The notes below the pieces were generated by a model that was not told where the DNA came from, made no database searches, and was given only the letters and a program-made list of their open reading frames with translations. Shown one piece after another: positions 28,227 through 36,127 of a stretch of 64,000 nucleotides of DNA; position 1 is the stretch's first letter, and each line of letters starts with the position of its first letter. The translations under genes were made by a program, and so were the position numbers. The DNA is from Pseudoxanthomonas japonensis (lineage in GTDB: Bacteria; Pseudomonadota; Gammaproteobacteria; Xanthomonadales; Xanthomonadaceae), in assembly GCF_010093445.1 (NCBI RefSeq), contig NZ_PDWW01000013.1, positions 1 through 64,000 of the forward strand, in the 5' to 3' direction.

Positions 28227-28385
28227 TCAAGAAGGCTCCAACAGTCGCCGGACCCAGTGCAAGAATTCCTCGTGCGGGATCGTCCGTCCGGCATCGACGT
28301 CGGCCAAACCCTCGCGGGTCCGGCGATCCTTCTCTTCCTCGGTCAATTCTGGAAGGAGTGCTAGTAACTTTTCTTCGGGGCTCAT
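28227..28385 (-). CDS. Antitoxin-like small protein, 52 aa
   Basis: A short acidic reading frame beginning MSPEEKLLALLPELTEEE and ending in GLADVDAGRTIPHEEFLHWV plus a basic tail. The LADVDAGR-(I/V)-xHEE pattern is typical of small antitoxins paired with RelE/ParE-type toxins. Its start is 19 bases after the SseB-family stop on the same strand, so it is probably co-transcribed. No toxin gene is visible downstream before the convergent DUF3653-type gene, so it looks orphaned. Start codon ATG, with no strong ribosome-binding site. Confidence 0.5.
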   Translation of the reverse strand: MSPEEKLLALLPELTEEEKDRRTREGLADVDAGRTIPHEEFLHWVRRLLEPS

Positions 28386-28403
28386 GGAATCAATGAGCTG
28401 GGC

Positions 28404-29171
28404 TCAGGTTCGCTTGATTCTCGTGAATATGGGCAGGATCTGGGGATCATCCAGGCCCGCCGGCAAAGGCTGCGATACGTCGTGGACCGCCAAGTCGATG
28501 ATGACGTCCAAATCTGAGCATAAGGGCTGTATGGCGGTGGTCACCAGACGAGCGGCCCGCTCGGCGAAAGCCAGGTCGACCACCAGCCAGATCAACAGGC
28601 CGGGACGCTGTTCGACGCCTCCTGACGAGTGAGTTTCCAGGAGATACGCCGACGAGACGAAGTCGGCATGCTCAAGGCTGCCGCTGATGGCCGGAGCGAG
28701 CCAAGCCGGTTCGGCCTGGGCAGGTCTTACTGCGAACTCCGCCGGCGCTAGCCGTTCCACCCTGGCCAGAAAGCCCGTATCCAACAATGTCGCAACCTCT
28801 TCCGGGTACAGGACTACGCCGCCGTCGTTTGGATTGAGCATCAACGTCGCGCCGCGAGTACCGATTAGCAGCTCACGGCCTGACACTCCCAGAATTTTGA
28901 CAGCAGCCGAGCTGGCCGCCTGCGCCTTGTCGAGCGAGGTAAAGAAGGGGATCGCATCGAAACCGTCAGGATGGCGGAACTGGACCAGCCGTGTTGTCCG
29001 CGCGTTGTCCGAGACGGGCGCATGCACGTACACGATCGCATCCATCAGTCGCTTGAAGAATGCGCGCTCCTCGGCTGCGCTGTCGCGGGCCCGTTCAAAG
29101 GAAGCCTCCAGCGCTGCCTCCGCAGACGTAGTCCCTCTTCCTCGCGGCCTGCTCGGTTGCTTCATGGTCAT
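28404..29171 (-). CDS. SseB family protein
   Basis: A 255-residue soluble protein. Residues about 30-130 match the SseB N-terminal domain (DAIVYVHAPV, then DAIPFFTSLDKAQ, LMLNPNDGGVVLYPEEVATLL) and the rest the C-terminal domain. SseB was named for enhanced serine sensitivity in E. coli; its biochemical role is unclear, and relatives are common near secretion or defence loci. It overlaps the upstream gene by 4 bases. Codon use is less GC-rich than the core genes. Confidence 0.75.
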   Translation of the reverse strand: MTMKQPSRPRGRGTTSAEAALEASFERARDSAAEERAFFKRLMDAIVYVHAPVSDNARTTRLVQFRHPDGFDAIPFFTSLDKAQAASSAAVKILGVSGRELLIGTRGATLMLNPNDGGVVLYPEEVATLLDTGFLARVERLAPAEFAVRPAQAEPAWLAPAISGSLEHADFVSSAYLLETHSSGGVEQRPGLLIWLVVDLAFAERAARLVTTAIQPLCSDLDVIIDLAVHDVSQPLPAGLDDPQILPIFTRIKRT

Positions 29172-29440
29172 ATGCGATGAGGGCCAAGCGGGTATCCGGA
29201 GAACCAGTCGGGTTCGATCTGGCTGGTCAGATATGGGCGAACGAAAGCCGACTGGGTCAACGCTTGCAACCGTTCCTCGTGCTCAGCAATGGCTTCGACG
29301 TCGCTGACGGTGGGATAGTGCCGCAGCAGTCGGTAAGCCTCTTGCCGCACCTCTTTGGGCACGGTTTGGCTGGCGGCTAGCTGCCTGAGGAACGCGCCCG
29401 CCTGCAGCACATTGCGGGTGCGCTCAGATGGCATCGTCAT
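29168..29440 (-). CDS. BPSL0761 family protein
   Basis: A 90-residue protein with the family pattern MPSERTRNVLQAGAFLRQL, VPKEVRQEAYRLLRHYP. The function is unknown; members are commonly found in Burkholderia and Xanthomonas accessory DNA. It is the first gene of a three-gene minus-strand unit with SseB and the antitoxin-like peptide, and its upstream region runs towards the right dif-like site. Confidence 0.7.
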   Translation of the reverse strand: MTMPSERTRNVLQAGAFLRQLAASQTVPKEVRQEAYRLLRHYPTVSDVEAIAEHEERLQALTQSAFVRPYLTSQIEPDWFSGYPLGPHRI

Positions 29441-29767
29441 GACATCAAGGAGGACTAGTGCTAAGGAATGCTTAGCTTATCGCGTCTGTGGCCGGCCAGC
29501 GCACGGCGCAATTACAGACCTTGCGATTTCTCAATATATATAATATAATCAATAGCTTACTTCGCATAACGTCGCTTATGTAAAACCGCGGCGTGGCCGG
29601 TGCGGTGAGCCTGGCGTCTGAATGGCTGCGTCCTCGATTGGTGTCTTGCTCGCGTTGCGGCTAGCCCGCACCGGCCGCTCCAGCCCTGATAGCCTTCACC
29701 TCCGCGAGCATGATGTACGCAGGCTTGGTAGGTCTTGAGCATCAACGCGGCACACTTGGGGGCACCG
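29441..29767. other. AT-rich spacer with right dif-like site and inverted repeat, no gene
   Basis: About 330 bases without a convincing gene. It has a strikingly AT-rich stretch (29528-29555), the dif-like site at 29559, and an 11-bp inverted repeat (GGCCGGTGCGG at 29595 and its complement at 29666). A short minus-strand frame through the dif-like site has no ribosome-binding site or recognisable content and is rejected. Confidence 0.6.
29559..29586 (+). other. dif-like XerC/XerD recombination site (right)
   Basis: 28 bases: XerC-type arm ACTTCGCATAA, centre CGTCGC, XerD-type arm TTATGTAAAAC. The arms are close to known dif halves (TTCGCATAA and TTATGTTAAA); the centre is atypical. It faces the opposite way to the left site at 27665, so the two enclose about 1.9 kb in the inverted arrangement seen in pdif modules. 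Confidence 0.7.
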
Positions 29768-30370
29768 ATGACGCAGCAAACGGATGACTCAGAGCGCGAT
29801 CCTACTCAGGCCAAGAAGAATGCCCAGGCGAATTTCGATCGAATGCTTACTGGCATTCCGATGGAAATCCAAGACAGAGAAGCCAGCTTGGCCAGTCGGC
29901 TGGCCGCCTTGCCTGGAAGTCCGATAAAAAAGCTGCGCACCTTGCACAAGGAAATGGAGATCCTGTCAGCGGCGATGGCTCCTTATGTCGCATGCAGTGC
30001 GGGCTGCTCGGCATGTTGCCACTACCCGGTGCACCTTTATCCCGTTGAGGCCGAGCTTATTGAGAAGCGCTCCTCGCATTCTCGGTTGCCGAAGCCGCTT
30101 CCTAGTGCCGACTTCCATGGTTCGCCCTGCCCCTTCCTTATCCAGGAACAATGCTCGATTTACGAGGACCGTCCAATGGTCTGCCGCCAGCATGTTGCGT
30201 TGACCAACACGGCGTACTGGTGCGATCCGGCCAGATCGGATGAAATCACTTTGCCGATGGCCCATCTCTCCAAAGTTCAAGAAGCTTTTCATGAGCTCGT
30301 AGCAAAGGATGGCCGCACGACCCCCATGGACATCAGACAGATCTTTTCAGTACCCGGCGAAAGCTCCTAG
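29768..30370 (+). CDS. YkgJ family zinc/iron-chelating cysteine cluster protein
   Basis: A 200-residue soluble protein with the YkgJ cysteine set CSAGCSACCHYPVHL (residues about 78-92), then CPFLIQEQCSIYEDRPMVCRQH. This cluster is predicted to bind zinc or an iron-sulfur centre; the exact function is unknown. The ATG at 29768 is preferred over an upstream TTG at 29735 because conservation starts later. It lies just outside the right dif-like site and has lower GC than the core genes. Confidence 0.8.
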   Translation: MTQQTDDSERDPTQAKKNAQANFDRMLTGIPMEIQDREASLASRLAALPGSPIKKLRTLHKEMEILSAAMAPYVACSAGCSACCHYPVHLYPVEAELIEKRSSHSRLPKPLPSADFHGSPCPFLIQEQCSIYEDRPMVCRQHVALTNTAYWCDPARSDEITLPMAHLSKVQEAFHELVAKDGRTTPMDIRQIFSVPGESS

Positions 30371-30438
30371 GTATGGAAGTTCCTGAGAACTTGTCTGGAC
30401 AGTGCCCTTTCAAGCGAGATATGCGCGTAACGGGAATG

Positions 30439-30831
30439 TCAGGACTGATGGAGCCGCGCTTCTTGTGTCCGCCCACCGTAGCCATAGGCCGAGGCGCGCG
30501 CATCGTGGACATGGACATAGCTTGTCGGGTGCACGGGGCCTAACAGGCGCTCAAAGCAAGCGAATACCTCGGCAAGATACTCTGCCTTCTCTGCTTTGGT
30601 GTTGGTCTCATCCGTCACGATGATCTCCAGCGAGAAGCTTGAGACGCCAATCTCGCTCAGCGTCTTTCCTCCGATCAGCCAATCTTCAGGCCGGACATAC
30701 GTGATGATTGTCGCGATCAGGTCCGCCTTCTTTCCTAAAATCCGGCTGGTCAGATCGCTTACCAGGGCAGATATCTCCGCGGTCACCGCCGGAGAACTAG
30801 ATGCAGAGACTTTGATGTTGATCAGAGGCAT
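30439..30831 (-). CDS. Tautomerase (4-oxalocrotonate tautomerase/MIF-like) family protein
   Basis: A 130-residue protein beginning MPLINIKV, so processing would expose the catalytic Pro1 typical of the tautomerase superfamily. The core VRPEDWLIGGKTL and FSLEIIVTDETN strands and the helix AEYLAEVFACFERLLG fit a MIF/DmpI fold. The substrate is unknown. It lies 27 bases downstream of the alcohol dehydrogenase-like gene on the same strand and is probably co-transcribed. Confidence 0.75.
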   Translation of the reverse strand: MPLINIKVSASSSPAVTAEISALVSDLTSRILGKKADLIATIITYVRPEDWLIGGKTLSEIGVSSFSLEIIVTDETNTKAEKAEYLAEVFACFERLLGPVHPTSYVHVHDARASAYGYGGRTQEARLHQS

Positions 30832-30857
30832 GAAGGGGCTCGTGTTAAGCCGAGAGG

Positions 30858-31868
30858 CTAGTTGATGGCGATGACCACTTTGCCGATGGGCCTTCCATGT
30901 TCCATGCGCGCAAACGCGTCAGCAGCTTTAGCGAAAGGAAAGATGGTGTCGATAACTGGCACGATGGCGTGCTCGTCGATGAAGCGGATAAGCGCTTGGG
31001 TCATTTTCTTGGAACCCACTACCACTCCGGTGAGCGACTTTCCGCCGATCAGTGAGAATGGATCGATGCTCAATGCAAATCCGCCAGCGACGCCACCGAT
31101 GGTCACGACTTGGCCGCCGGGGCGCAGACTTCGCAGCGAGCGAGCAATCGTGCCGGCGCCACCGATGTCCATCACCAGATCTACGCCGCCGGTCGTGCGG
31201 AGCACCGTTTCGTCCCAGTTGGGATCGGTGTTGTAGTTGATGGCAGCTTGTGCCCCCAATGCCACCATGTGCTCGATGCCCTCCTCCCTCCCAGAGAGCA
31301 CCGTGACGCGCAAGCCGGCTGCCAACGCCAACTGGACCGCCCATGTAGACACGCCGCCGGTGCCCTGAATCAGCACATGAGCATCGTCGGGCAACGCACC
31401 CAGCTCAAACAACGCGTGCCAGGCCGTGACCCCTGCGCACGCGATCGTAGAAGCTTGCTCCCATGACAGAGTGCGTGGCGCGTGCACCAATGCGCTTTGG
31501 TCGACCACCAAATGTGTCGTCAGCACACCGTCGATGTTGCCACCCAGCGACAGGGACAGCGTTTGGTCACTGGGAGATCCATCAATCCACAGCGGGAAGA
31601 AGATGGGAAGTGCGGCATCACCGATAGAGAAGTCGGTGACTGCAGGACCGACAGCTACTACTTGTCCGGCGGCGTCCGACAGTGGGATCCGGGCTTCACC
31701 GGCACCCATCTGACCGTGAGCAACGAGTAAGTCACGGTAGTTGAGCGAGGCGGCCTTGACGGCCAGTAACACCTGGTTCTCACCCAAGGACGAGGGCGGA
31801 ACCTCGATTCTGTGGAGACTTTGTGGACCCTGTCCACGGGTGACACGGTAGGCGTGCATGAGGCTCAT
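30858..31868 (-). CDS. NAD(P)-dependent quinone/alcohol dehydrogenase-like protein
   Basis: A medium-chain dehydrogenase/reductase of about 336 residues with a GroES-like N-terminal domain (ASLNYRDLLVAHGQM, DAAGQVVAVGPAV) and a Rossmann domain (VLIQGTGGVSTWAVQLALAAG). The catalytic-zinc cysteine/histidine set of alcohol dehydrogenases is missing (the segment LNYRDLLV lacks it), pointing to a zinc-independent quinone oxidoreductase-like enzyme. Starts at 31868 or 31859 are possible. It follows the metal-binding gene at 31933 on the same strand. Confidence 0.8.
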   Translation of the reverse strand: MSLMHAYRVTRGQGPQSLHRIEVPPSSLGENQVLLAVKAASLNYRDLLVAHGQMGAGEARIPLSDAAGQVVAVGPAVTDFSIGDAALPIFFPLWIDGSPSDQTLSLSLGGNIDGVLTTHLVVDQSALVHAPRTLSWEQASTIACAGVTAWHALFELGALPDDAHVLIQGTGGVSTWAVQLALAAGLRVTVLSGREEGIEHMVALGAQAAINYNTDPNWDETVLRTTGGVDLVMDIGGAGTIARSLRSLRPGGQVVTIGGVAGGFALSIDPFSLIGGKSLTGVVVGSKKMTQALIRFIDEHAIVPVIDTIFPFAKAADAFARMEHGRPIGKVVIAIN

Positions 31869-31932
31869 TCGGCGAGTCAGGTGATAGGGGGCGATCGAGA
31901 TGACGCAAGGGCACAACGCATCTTTAGCGCTA

Positions 31933-32133
31933 CTAATGATGAATGTGGGCCGGATAGCCGATCGCGCTGAGTGCTTGCTTTATCAGCTCAAGCGGACGGC
32001 GGGTTTCGAGGCTGATACGGCGTTGGTCCAGCATGAACTGCGCCCGCATCGAAGGATCTACGCTCATCAACGCACGTCGAATGGGTGCCACACATGCGCT
32101 GCAAACCATGGCCGGGATATGTAGTCGATGCAT
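31933..32133 (-). CDS. Heavy-metal-associated domain protein, CopZ-like
   Basis: A 66-residue single HMA domain with MVCSACVAPIRRAL (the CxxC metal site) and a C-terminal ISLETRRPLELIKQALSAIGY. The ATG at 32133 has GGAG 9 bases before it. It is encoded just after cueR and is likely a cytoplasmic copper chaperone, or a mercury/copper-binding variant. The sequence around the motif lacks the canonical GMTC, having AMVC instead. Confidence 0.75.
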   Translation of the reverse strand: MHRLHIPAMVCSACVAPIRRALMSVDPSMRAQFMLDQRRISLETRRPLELIKQALSAIGYPAHIHH

Positions 32134-32190
32134 GCGTTGCTGCTCCAACCAGCAGGGATAGCCAGCGTCAGGCTTCCTACTGTGGGAACG

Positions 32191-32661
32191 TCAATGCCCG
32201 TTCGTCGGACTCGCCAAATCGTCCAGAATCGGACATTCCGGACGGTTGTCGCCATGGCATCGACTGGCCAGATCGCGCAGCGTTCGCTGCATGGCCTGCA
32301 TCTCGGTAATCTTGACCTGCAGATCGTCGATGTGGCCCTGGGCCAGTTTCTTGACCTGGGCGCTGGCTCGCCGGTCATCGCTCCACAAGCCCAAGAGCGA
32401 CTGGATCTGTTTGATGGAGAATCCCAGGTTGCGGGCACGACGAATAAACCGAAGCCTGTGCACATCGGCATCGGTGTAAAGGCGATAGCCAGCAAAGGTG
32501 CGACTGGCCGGAGGGATCAGATCGATCCCTTCATAGTGGCGAATCATCTTGGCGCTGACCTCGCTGAGCGCGGCGGCCTCGCCGATGTTATGCAATCCGG
32601 CTTCGCGCGCATCGGCCAGTTCGGGCCGCAGTACCTTGGAACTGCGTCTGGTTGCCATCAT
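32191..32661 (-). CDS. cueR: CueR: Cu(I)-responsive MerR-family activator
   Basis: About 156 residues: an N-terminal MerR winged helix ([36 protein letters not shown]), a dimer helix, and a C-terminal metal loop CHGDNRPEC with seven residues between the cysteines, the spacing of CueR. It activates the adjacent ATPase and copZ promoters by distorting their 19-20 bp spacers. The start ATGATG overlaps the ATPase stop, so the pair is coupled. The two adjacent methionines leave the exact start open. Confidence 0.9.
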   Translation of the reverse strand: MMATRRSSKVLRPELADAREAGLHNIGEAAALSEVSAKMIRHYEGIDLIPPASRTFAGYRLYTDADVHRLRFIRRARNLGFSIKQIQSLLGLWSDDRRASAQVKKLAQGHIDDLQVKITEMQAMQRTLRDLASRCHGDNRPECPILDDLASPTNGH

Positions 32662-35090
32662 GCCTCTCCCACATCGATCTTGGTTGGCTGCCAACGGCGC
32701 AACAGCAGCGTGTTGGCAATCACGCTCACACTGGACAAGGCCATCGCTGCGCCGGCGATGACCGGATCAAGCAAGCCCAGGGCCGCCAGAGGGATCCCGA
32801 CCACGTTGTAACCGAAAGCCCAGAACAGGTTCTGATGGATCTTGCGGGTCGTGCGGCGGGAAATGTCGATGGCATCGGCGATCAGGCCCGGCTCAGCGCG
32901 CATTAGGGTAACTCCAGCGGCATGCATCGCCACATCGGTACCGGTTCCCATGGCCACCCCCAGGTTGGCGGCAGCCAGTGCTGGCGCATCGTTGACCCCG
33001 TCGCCGACCATGGCCACCGGTGCCGACTGAGCCAATTCTGCGACCAAGGCAGCCTTCTGCTCAGGCAATACATTGGCGCGCACCTCGTGGATGCCTAGTA
33101 CCTTGGCCACCGAGGCGGCCGCGCCGGGGTTGTCGCCAGAAATCATGACGGTGCGTAGACCCAGCGTGTGCAGCCGTTGCACAGCTGCGGCTGCACCCAG
33201 ACGCGGCGGATCCTCAAAGGCCAGAATGCCGAGCAACTGCGGATGATCGGTGCCCTGCTCTGCCAGCCAGGACACCGTGTGGCCGGTCTGGCTGAGTAGG
33301 TCGGCCCGGGTCTGCAATGCCGTGAGCGCCACGCCATGCTCAAGCATCATGCGGGTGCTGCCCAGCAACAGGTTCCTGCCATCCACCGTGCCGGTGATGC
33401 CGCGGCCAGGCACCGCCTGCACGTCGCGTGCGAGCGGAATGGCGCGCTGGCCCATCACGCTCAGTACGGCCTTGGCCAAGGGATGCTCGCTGCCTTGCTG
33501 CAGGGCCGCCGCCAACGGCAACAGATCGGCCGCGTGGCCACGGGTGGCAATTTCTTCGGCCAGTACCGGACGTCCTTGGGTCAACGTGCCTGTTTTGTCG
33601 AAGGCCACCACCTTGACGGTACGTGCCACTTCCAGCGCCTCGGCATCCTTGACCAGAATGCCCGCTCGGGCAGCCACGCCGGTGCCAGCCATGATCGCCG
33701 TTGGGGTCGCCAACCCCAGCGCACACGGGCATGCGATCACCAGCACCGCTACCGCGCTCAGGATCGCCTGGTTCCAATCTCCCGTTCCCAGACCCCAGCC
33801 GAGCAGCGTGAGCAAAGCCAGGCCAATCACCACCGGCACGAAGATTGCGCTCACCCGATCCACGGTTCGCTGGATAGGTGCCTTCTTGGCCTGTGCATCC
33901 TCCACGAGGCGAATGATCCGAGACAAGGCGGTCTCGGCGCCGATGGCCAGTGTGCGCACCAGGATGCGGCCTTCGCCATTGATGGCCCCACCGGTAACGC
34001 GATCGCCCTCCCCGCGCGCCACGGGCATGGACTCTCCCGTGATCAGGGACTCATCCACGTGCGTGCGGCCCTCCGCGATCACGCCATCCACAGGGATGCG
34101 CTCGCCTGGCCGCACACTGACGATGTCCGAGACGGCAACCTCGTGAATGGCAACCTCGCGCTCTTGCCCGTCCTGATACACGCGTGCGGTGGCTGGCCGC
34201 AGTGCTTGCAAGGCCCGGATCGCTTGCGTGGTTTGTTGCTTGGCGCGGGCCTCTAACCACTTGCCCAGCAGGATCAGGGTAATGATGACCGCCGAGGTCT
34301 CGAAGTACAGCGGGGCATCGCCGTGGTGTCCGGCATCATTGAACAAGTGATAGACACTCAGTCCATAACCGGCACTGGTCCCCAAAGCGACCAGCAGATC
34401 CATGTTGCCCGTGCCGGCGCGCAGGGCGTGCCATCCGGCGCGATAAAAGCGCGCACCGATCCAGAACTGCACCGGCGTTGCGAGCAAAAACTGCAGCCAG
34501 CCCGGTAGCATCCAGTGCTGACCTGCGACCCATCCCAGCATCGGGACGACCAATGGCAGGGACAGGGCTGCAGCGATCAGCAGTTTGAGGGTGTCACCAC
34601 TGAGCGCCTGGCGCGCCGGCGCTGTATCGGCGTTGCCTGCCGGGGTCTGCGGTTCGATCGCGCGGTAGCCCGCTGCGCTGACCGCGGCAACCAGGGATGC
34701 GACCTCCACCAGTGACGTGGTCGTTATGCGCGCGCGCTCGGTGGCCAGATTGACCGACACCTCCATTACGCCCGGCACAGCGCGCAGCGCACGCTCTACC
34801 CGTGCCACACAGGAAGCGCAGGTCATCCCTTCGATGATCAGATCCCGCTCCTGGCTGGCAACCTCATAACCGGCCTGCTTCACCGCAGCGATCAAGGCAG
34901 GAAACGCGGCTGCCGGCGCGGTGACTTCGGCCACTTCTGTTGCCAGATTGATCGACGCATCGCTCACGCCGGCAACGGCCCGCAAGCTGCGTTCTACCCG
35001 GCCTACACATGAGGCGCATGTCATGCCGGCGACGCCAAAGCGATGCGTGTCCGTAGGCGCCGGCGGCGGCGAAGTGAGCGTTATGTCCAT
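32658..35090 (-). CDS. Copper-exporting P-type ATPase (CopA type, two HMA domains)
   Basis: An 810-residue inner-membrane P1B-ATPase. Two N-terminal HMA domains ([20 protein letters not shown]) precede the membrane part with the copper site [11 protein letters not shown], the phosphorylation site [11 protein letters not shown], and the hinge [12 protein letters not shown]. It pumps Cu(I) from the cytoplasm. The start at 35090 gives the normal length; the in-frame region upstream (to 35261) is the CueR promoter region. It is transcribed towards cueR. Confidence 0.95.
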   Translation of the reverse strand: MDITLTSPPPAPTDTHRFGVAGMTCASCVGRVERSLRAVAGVSDASINLATEVAEVTAPAAAFPALIAAVKQAGYEVASQERDLIIEGMTCASCVARVERALRAVPGVMEVSVNLATERARITTTSLVEVASLVAAVSAAGYRAIEPQTPAGNADTAPARQALSGDTLKLLIAAALSLPLVVPMLGWVAGQHWMLPGWLQFLLATPVQFWIGARFYRAGWHALRAGTGNMDLLVALGTSAGYGLSVYHLFNDAGHHGDAPLYFETSAVIITLILLGKWLEARAKQQTTQAIRALQALRPATARVYQDGQEREVAIHEVAVSDIVSVRPGERIPVDGVIAEGRTHVDESLITGESMPVARGEGDRVTGGAINGEGRILVRTLAIGAETALSRIIRLVEDAQAKKAPIQRTVDRVSAIFVPVVIGLALLTLLGWGLGTGDWNQAILSAVAVLVIACPCALGLATPTAIMAGTGVAARAGILVKDAEALEVARTVKVVAFDKTGTLTQGRPVLAEEIATRGHAADLLPLAAALQQGSEHPLAKAVLSVMGQRAIPLARDVQAVPGRGITGTVDGRNLLLGSTRMMLEHGVALTALQTRADLLSQTGHTVSWLAEQGTDHPQLLGILAFEDPPRLGAAAAVQRLHTLGLRTVMISGDNPGAAASVAKVLGIHEVRANVLPEQKAALVAELAQSAPVAMVGDGVNDAPALAAANLGVAMGTGTDVAMHAAGVTLMRAEPGLIADAIDISRRTTRKIHQNLFWAFGYNVVGIPLAALGLLDPVIAGAAMALSSVSVIANTLLLRRWQPTKIDVGEA

Positions 35091-35118
35091 GGAGTAAGGA
35101 CCAATAGGAACGAGCAGG

Positions 35119-35150
35119 TAGCCTGAGCCTTCCCATGATGGGAAGGTCAA
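35119..35150 (-). promoter_or_regulatory. CueR-type promoter/operator of the copper ATPase
   Basis: On the minus strand the TTGACC box (35150-35145) overlaps the dyad CCTTCCC-ATGAT-GGGAAGG (35128-35146), the CueR box type. A long MerR-style spacer of 19-20 bases leads to a weak -10 around CAGGCTA. It drives the ATPase-cueR genes. Confidence 0.78.
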
Positions 35151-35187
35151 CAACGCGGGACGGGGCATCACTGAACTTGCCTGTCGT

Positions 35188-35219
35188 TTGACCTTCCCAC
35201 CGTGGGAAGGCCCATCGTG
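35188..35219 (+). promoter_or_regulatory. CueR-type promoter/operator of copZ
   Basis: TTGACC at 35188 overlaps the dyad CCTTCCC-ACCGT-GGGAAGG (35192-35210), nearly the same box as the one facing the ATPase. A weak -10 lies after a 19-20 base spacer (CATCGT region). It is placed to drive copZ, so both directions would respond to copper. Confidence 0.78.
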
Positions 35220-35259
35220 ACACCGTCGGCAAACCGCCGATGCTTTTGGAGGGTTGTCC

Positions 35260-35520
35260 ATGAATCTCGTTGTTGAAGGTATGACCTGTGGTCATTGTGT
35301 CCGGACGGTCACCCAAGCCATTCAGGCCGTTGAGCCCCAGGCCCAGGTGGACGTCGATCTGGGCAGTGGCATGGTCAAGATCGAGGGCCTGCTTGCCGTA
35401 GAACAGGCGGTGGAGGCCATCCAGCGGCAAGGCTATGTGATCGCCGCCGTGCTCCCTTCTGAGGCCGATACGCCACCCACCCCGGCTGCATCCTCCTGCT
35501 GCGGCGGATGCCACCGCTGA
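35260..35520 (+). CDS. copZ: Copper chaperone CopZ
   Basis: An 86-residue cytoplasmic HMA-domain protein with [11 protein letters not shown] and the supporting [13 protein letters not shown] segment, plus a C-terminal SSCCGGCHR tail that adds more cysteines. The ATG at 35260 has GGAGG 7 bases before it. It delivers Cu(I) to the divergently encoded ATPase. The cysteine tail is an extension relative to short CopZ proteins. Confidence 0.9.
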   Translation: MNLVVEGMTCGHCVRTVTQAIQAVEPQAQVDVDLGSGMVKIEGLLAVEQAVEAIQRQGYVIAAVLPSEADTPPTPAASSCCGGCHR

Positions 35521-35534
35521 GGCCACGCAAGGGC

Positions 35535-35548
35535 TTGATCCTGATCAA
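35535..35548. promoter_or_regulatory. FNR-type box upstream of the copper efflux operon
   Basis: TTGATCCTGATCAA exactly matches the FNR/Anr consensus TTGAT-N4-ATCAA. It lies about 110 bases before the next gene, with TAGACT downstream at 35571 as a possible -10. The palindrome suggests oxygen- or nitric-oxide-responsive control, but a Crp-family relative could also bind. Confidence 0.5.
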
Positions 35549-35657
35549 TGCCCGTCGGCCCCAAGAGGGCTAGACTGGCCATCATGAGAGCTCACACGTC
35601 CCCTGCCCTGATCCGCCCAGCGTCCGCAGGCGCTGCTTCGGGCGTGCGGAAGCGGTC

Positions 35658-36053
35658 ATGGTGAAGCTGCTGAGGCGATGGCGGCGCCCCCGTCCTCGTG
35701 CCCGACTGGCATGGCTGGGACTGTGGGCGCTGCTGTTGCAGCAGCTGGCACTGGTGGCCTACGCCTGTCCGTTGGAATCGGTGGAAGCCGGACGAGCGAC
35801 CCTGATGGTCGGTTGCGAAGAGATGTCCGCGCCGGATCCCGATGCTCCGGCGTTGTGCGACCAGCATTGCCAGCGCGATCACATCGCCACGGCCGATGCG
35901 AAGGCCCCTCAAGTGCCTTACCAGCCGGCGCTGGTCGCCTTCGCGCTGGTGCAGGCTCTGTTGCCACCGGTACACGCGCAGTTCTATCGGGATGTTCCGG
36001 TGTGCGTGTCCGATCCGCCTCCCCTGCAGCGCTTCTGTAGCCTGCTGATTTAA
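35658..36053 (+). CDS. Small exported copper-region protein of unknown function
   Basis: A 131-residue protein with an N-terminal hydrophobic segment after a basic region (RRPRPRARLAWLGLWALLLQQLALVAYAC). The rest is Cys/His-containing (GCEEMSAPD, ALCDQHCQRDHIAT). It is probably periplasmic and resembles the small proteins preceding efflux operons in Xanthomonadaceae metal islands; no named family is certain. A tiny frame (35584-35664) overlaps its start but has no support beyond position. Confidence 0.6.
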   Translation: MVKLLRRWRRPRPRARLAWLGLWALLLQQLALVAYACPLESVEAGRATLMVGCEEMSAPDPDAPALCDQHCQRDHIATADAKAPQVPYQPALVAFALVQALLPPVHAQFYRDVPVCVSDPPPLQRFCSLLI

Positions 36054-36127
36054 GCCCCCTCCTGGATTGACCCGTGCTCGTGCTGCATGCGTTGCAGCGC
36101 GCTCGTTGTCGTTTGTCCGGAGGTCTT

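Noticed and set aside
29557-29745. Short minus-strand frame across the right dif-like site
   Set aside because: It runs through the recombination site and the inverted repeat, has no ribosome-binding site and no recognisable sequence pattern.
35584-35664. Possible 26-residue leader peptide before the small exported protein
   Set aside because: The frame starts with ATG and overlaps the next start, but has no ribosome-binding site, regulatory codon run or attenuator hairpin. It is most likely chance.
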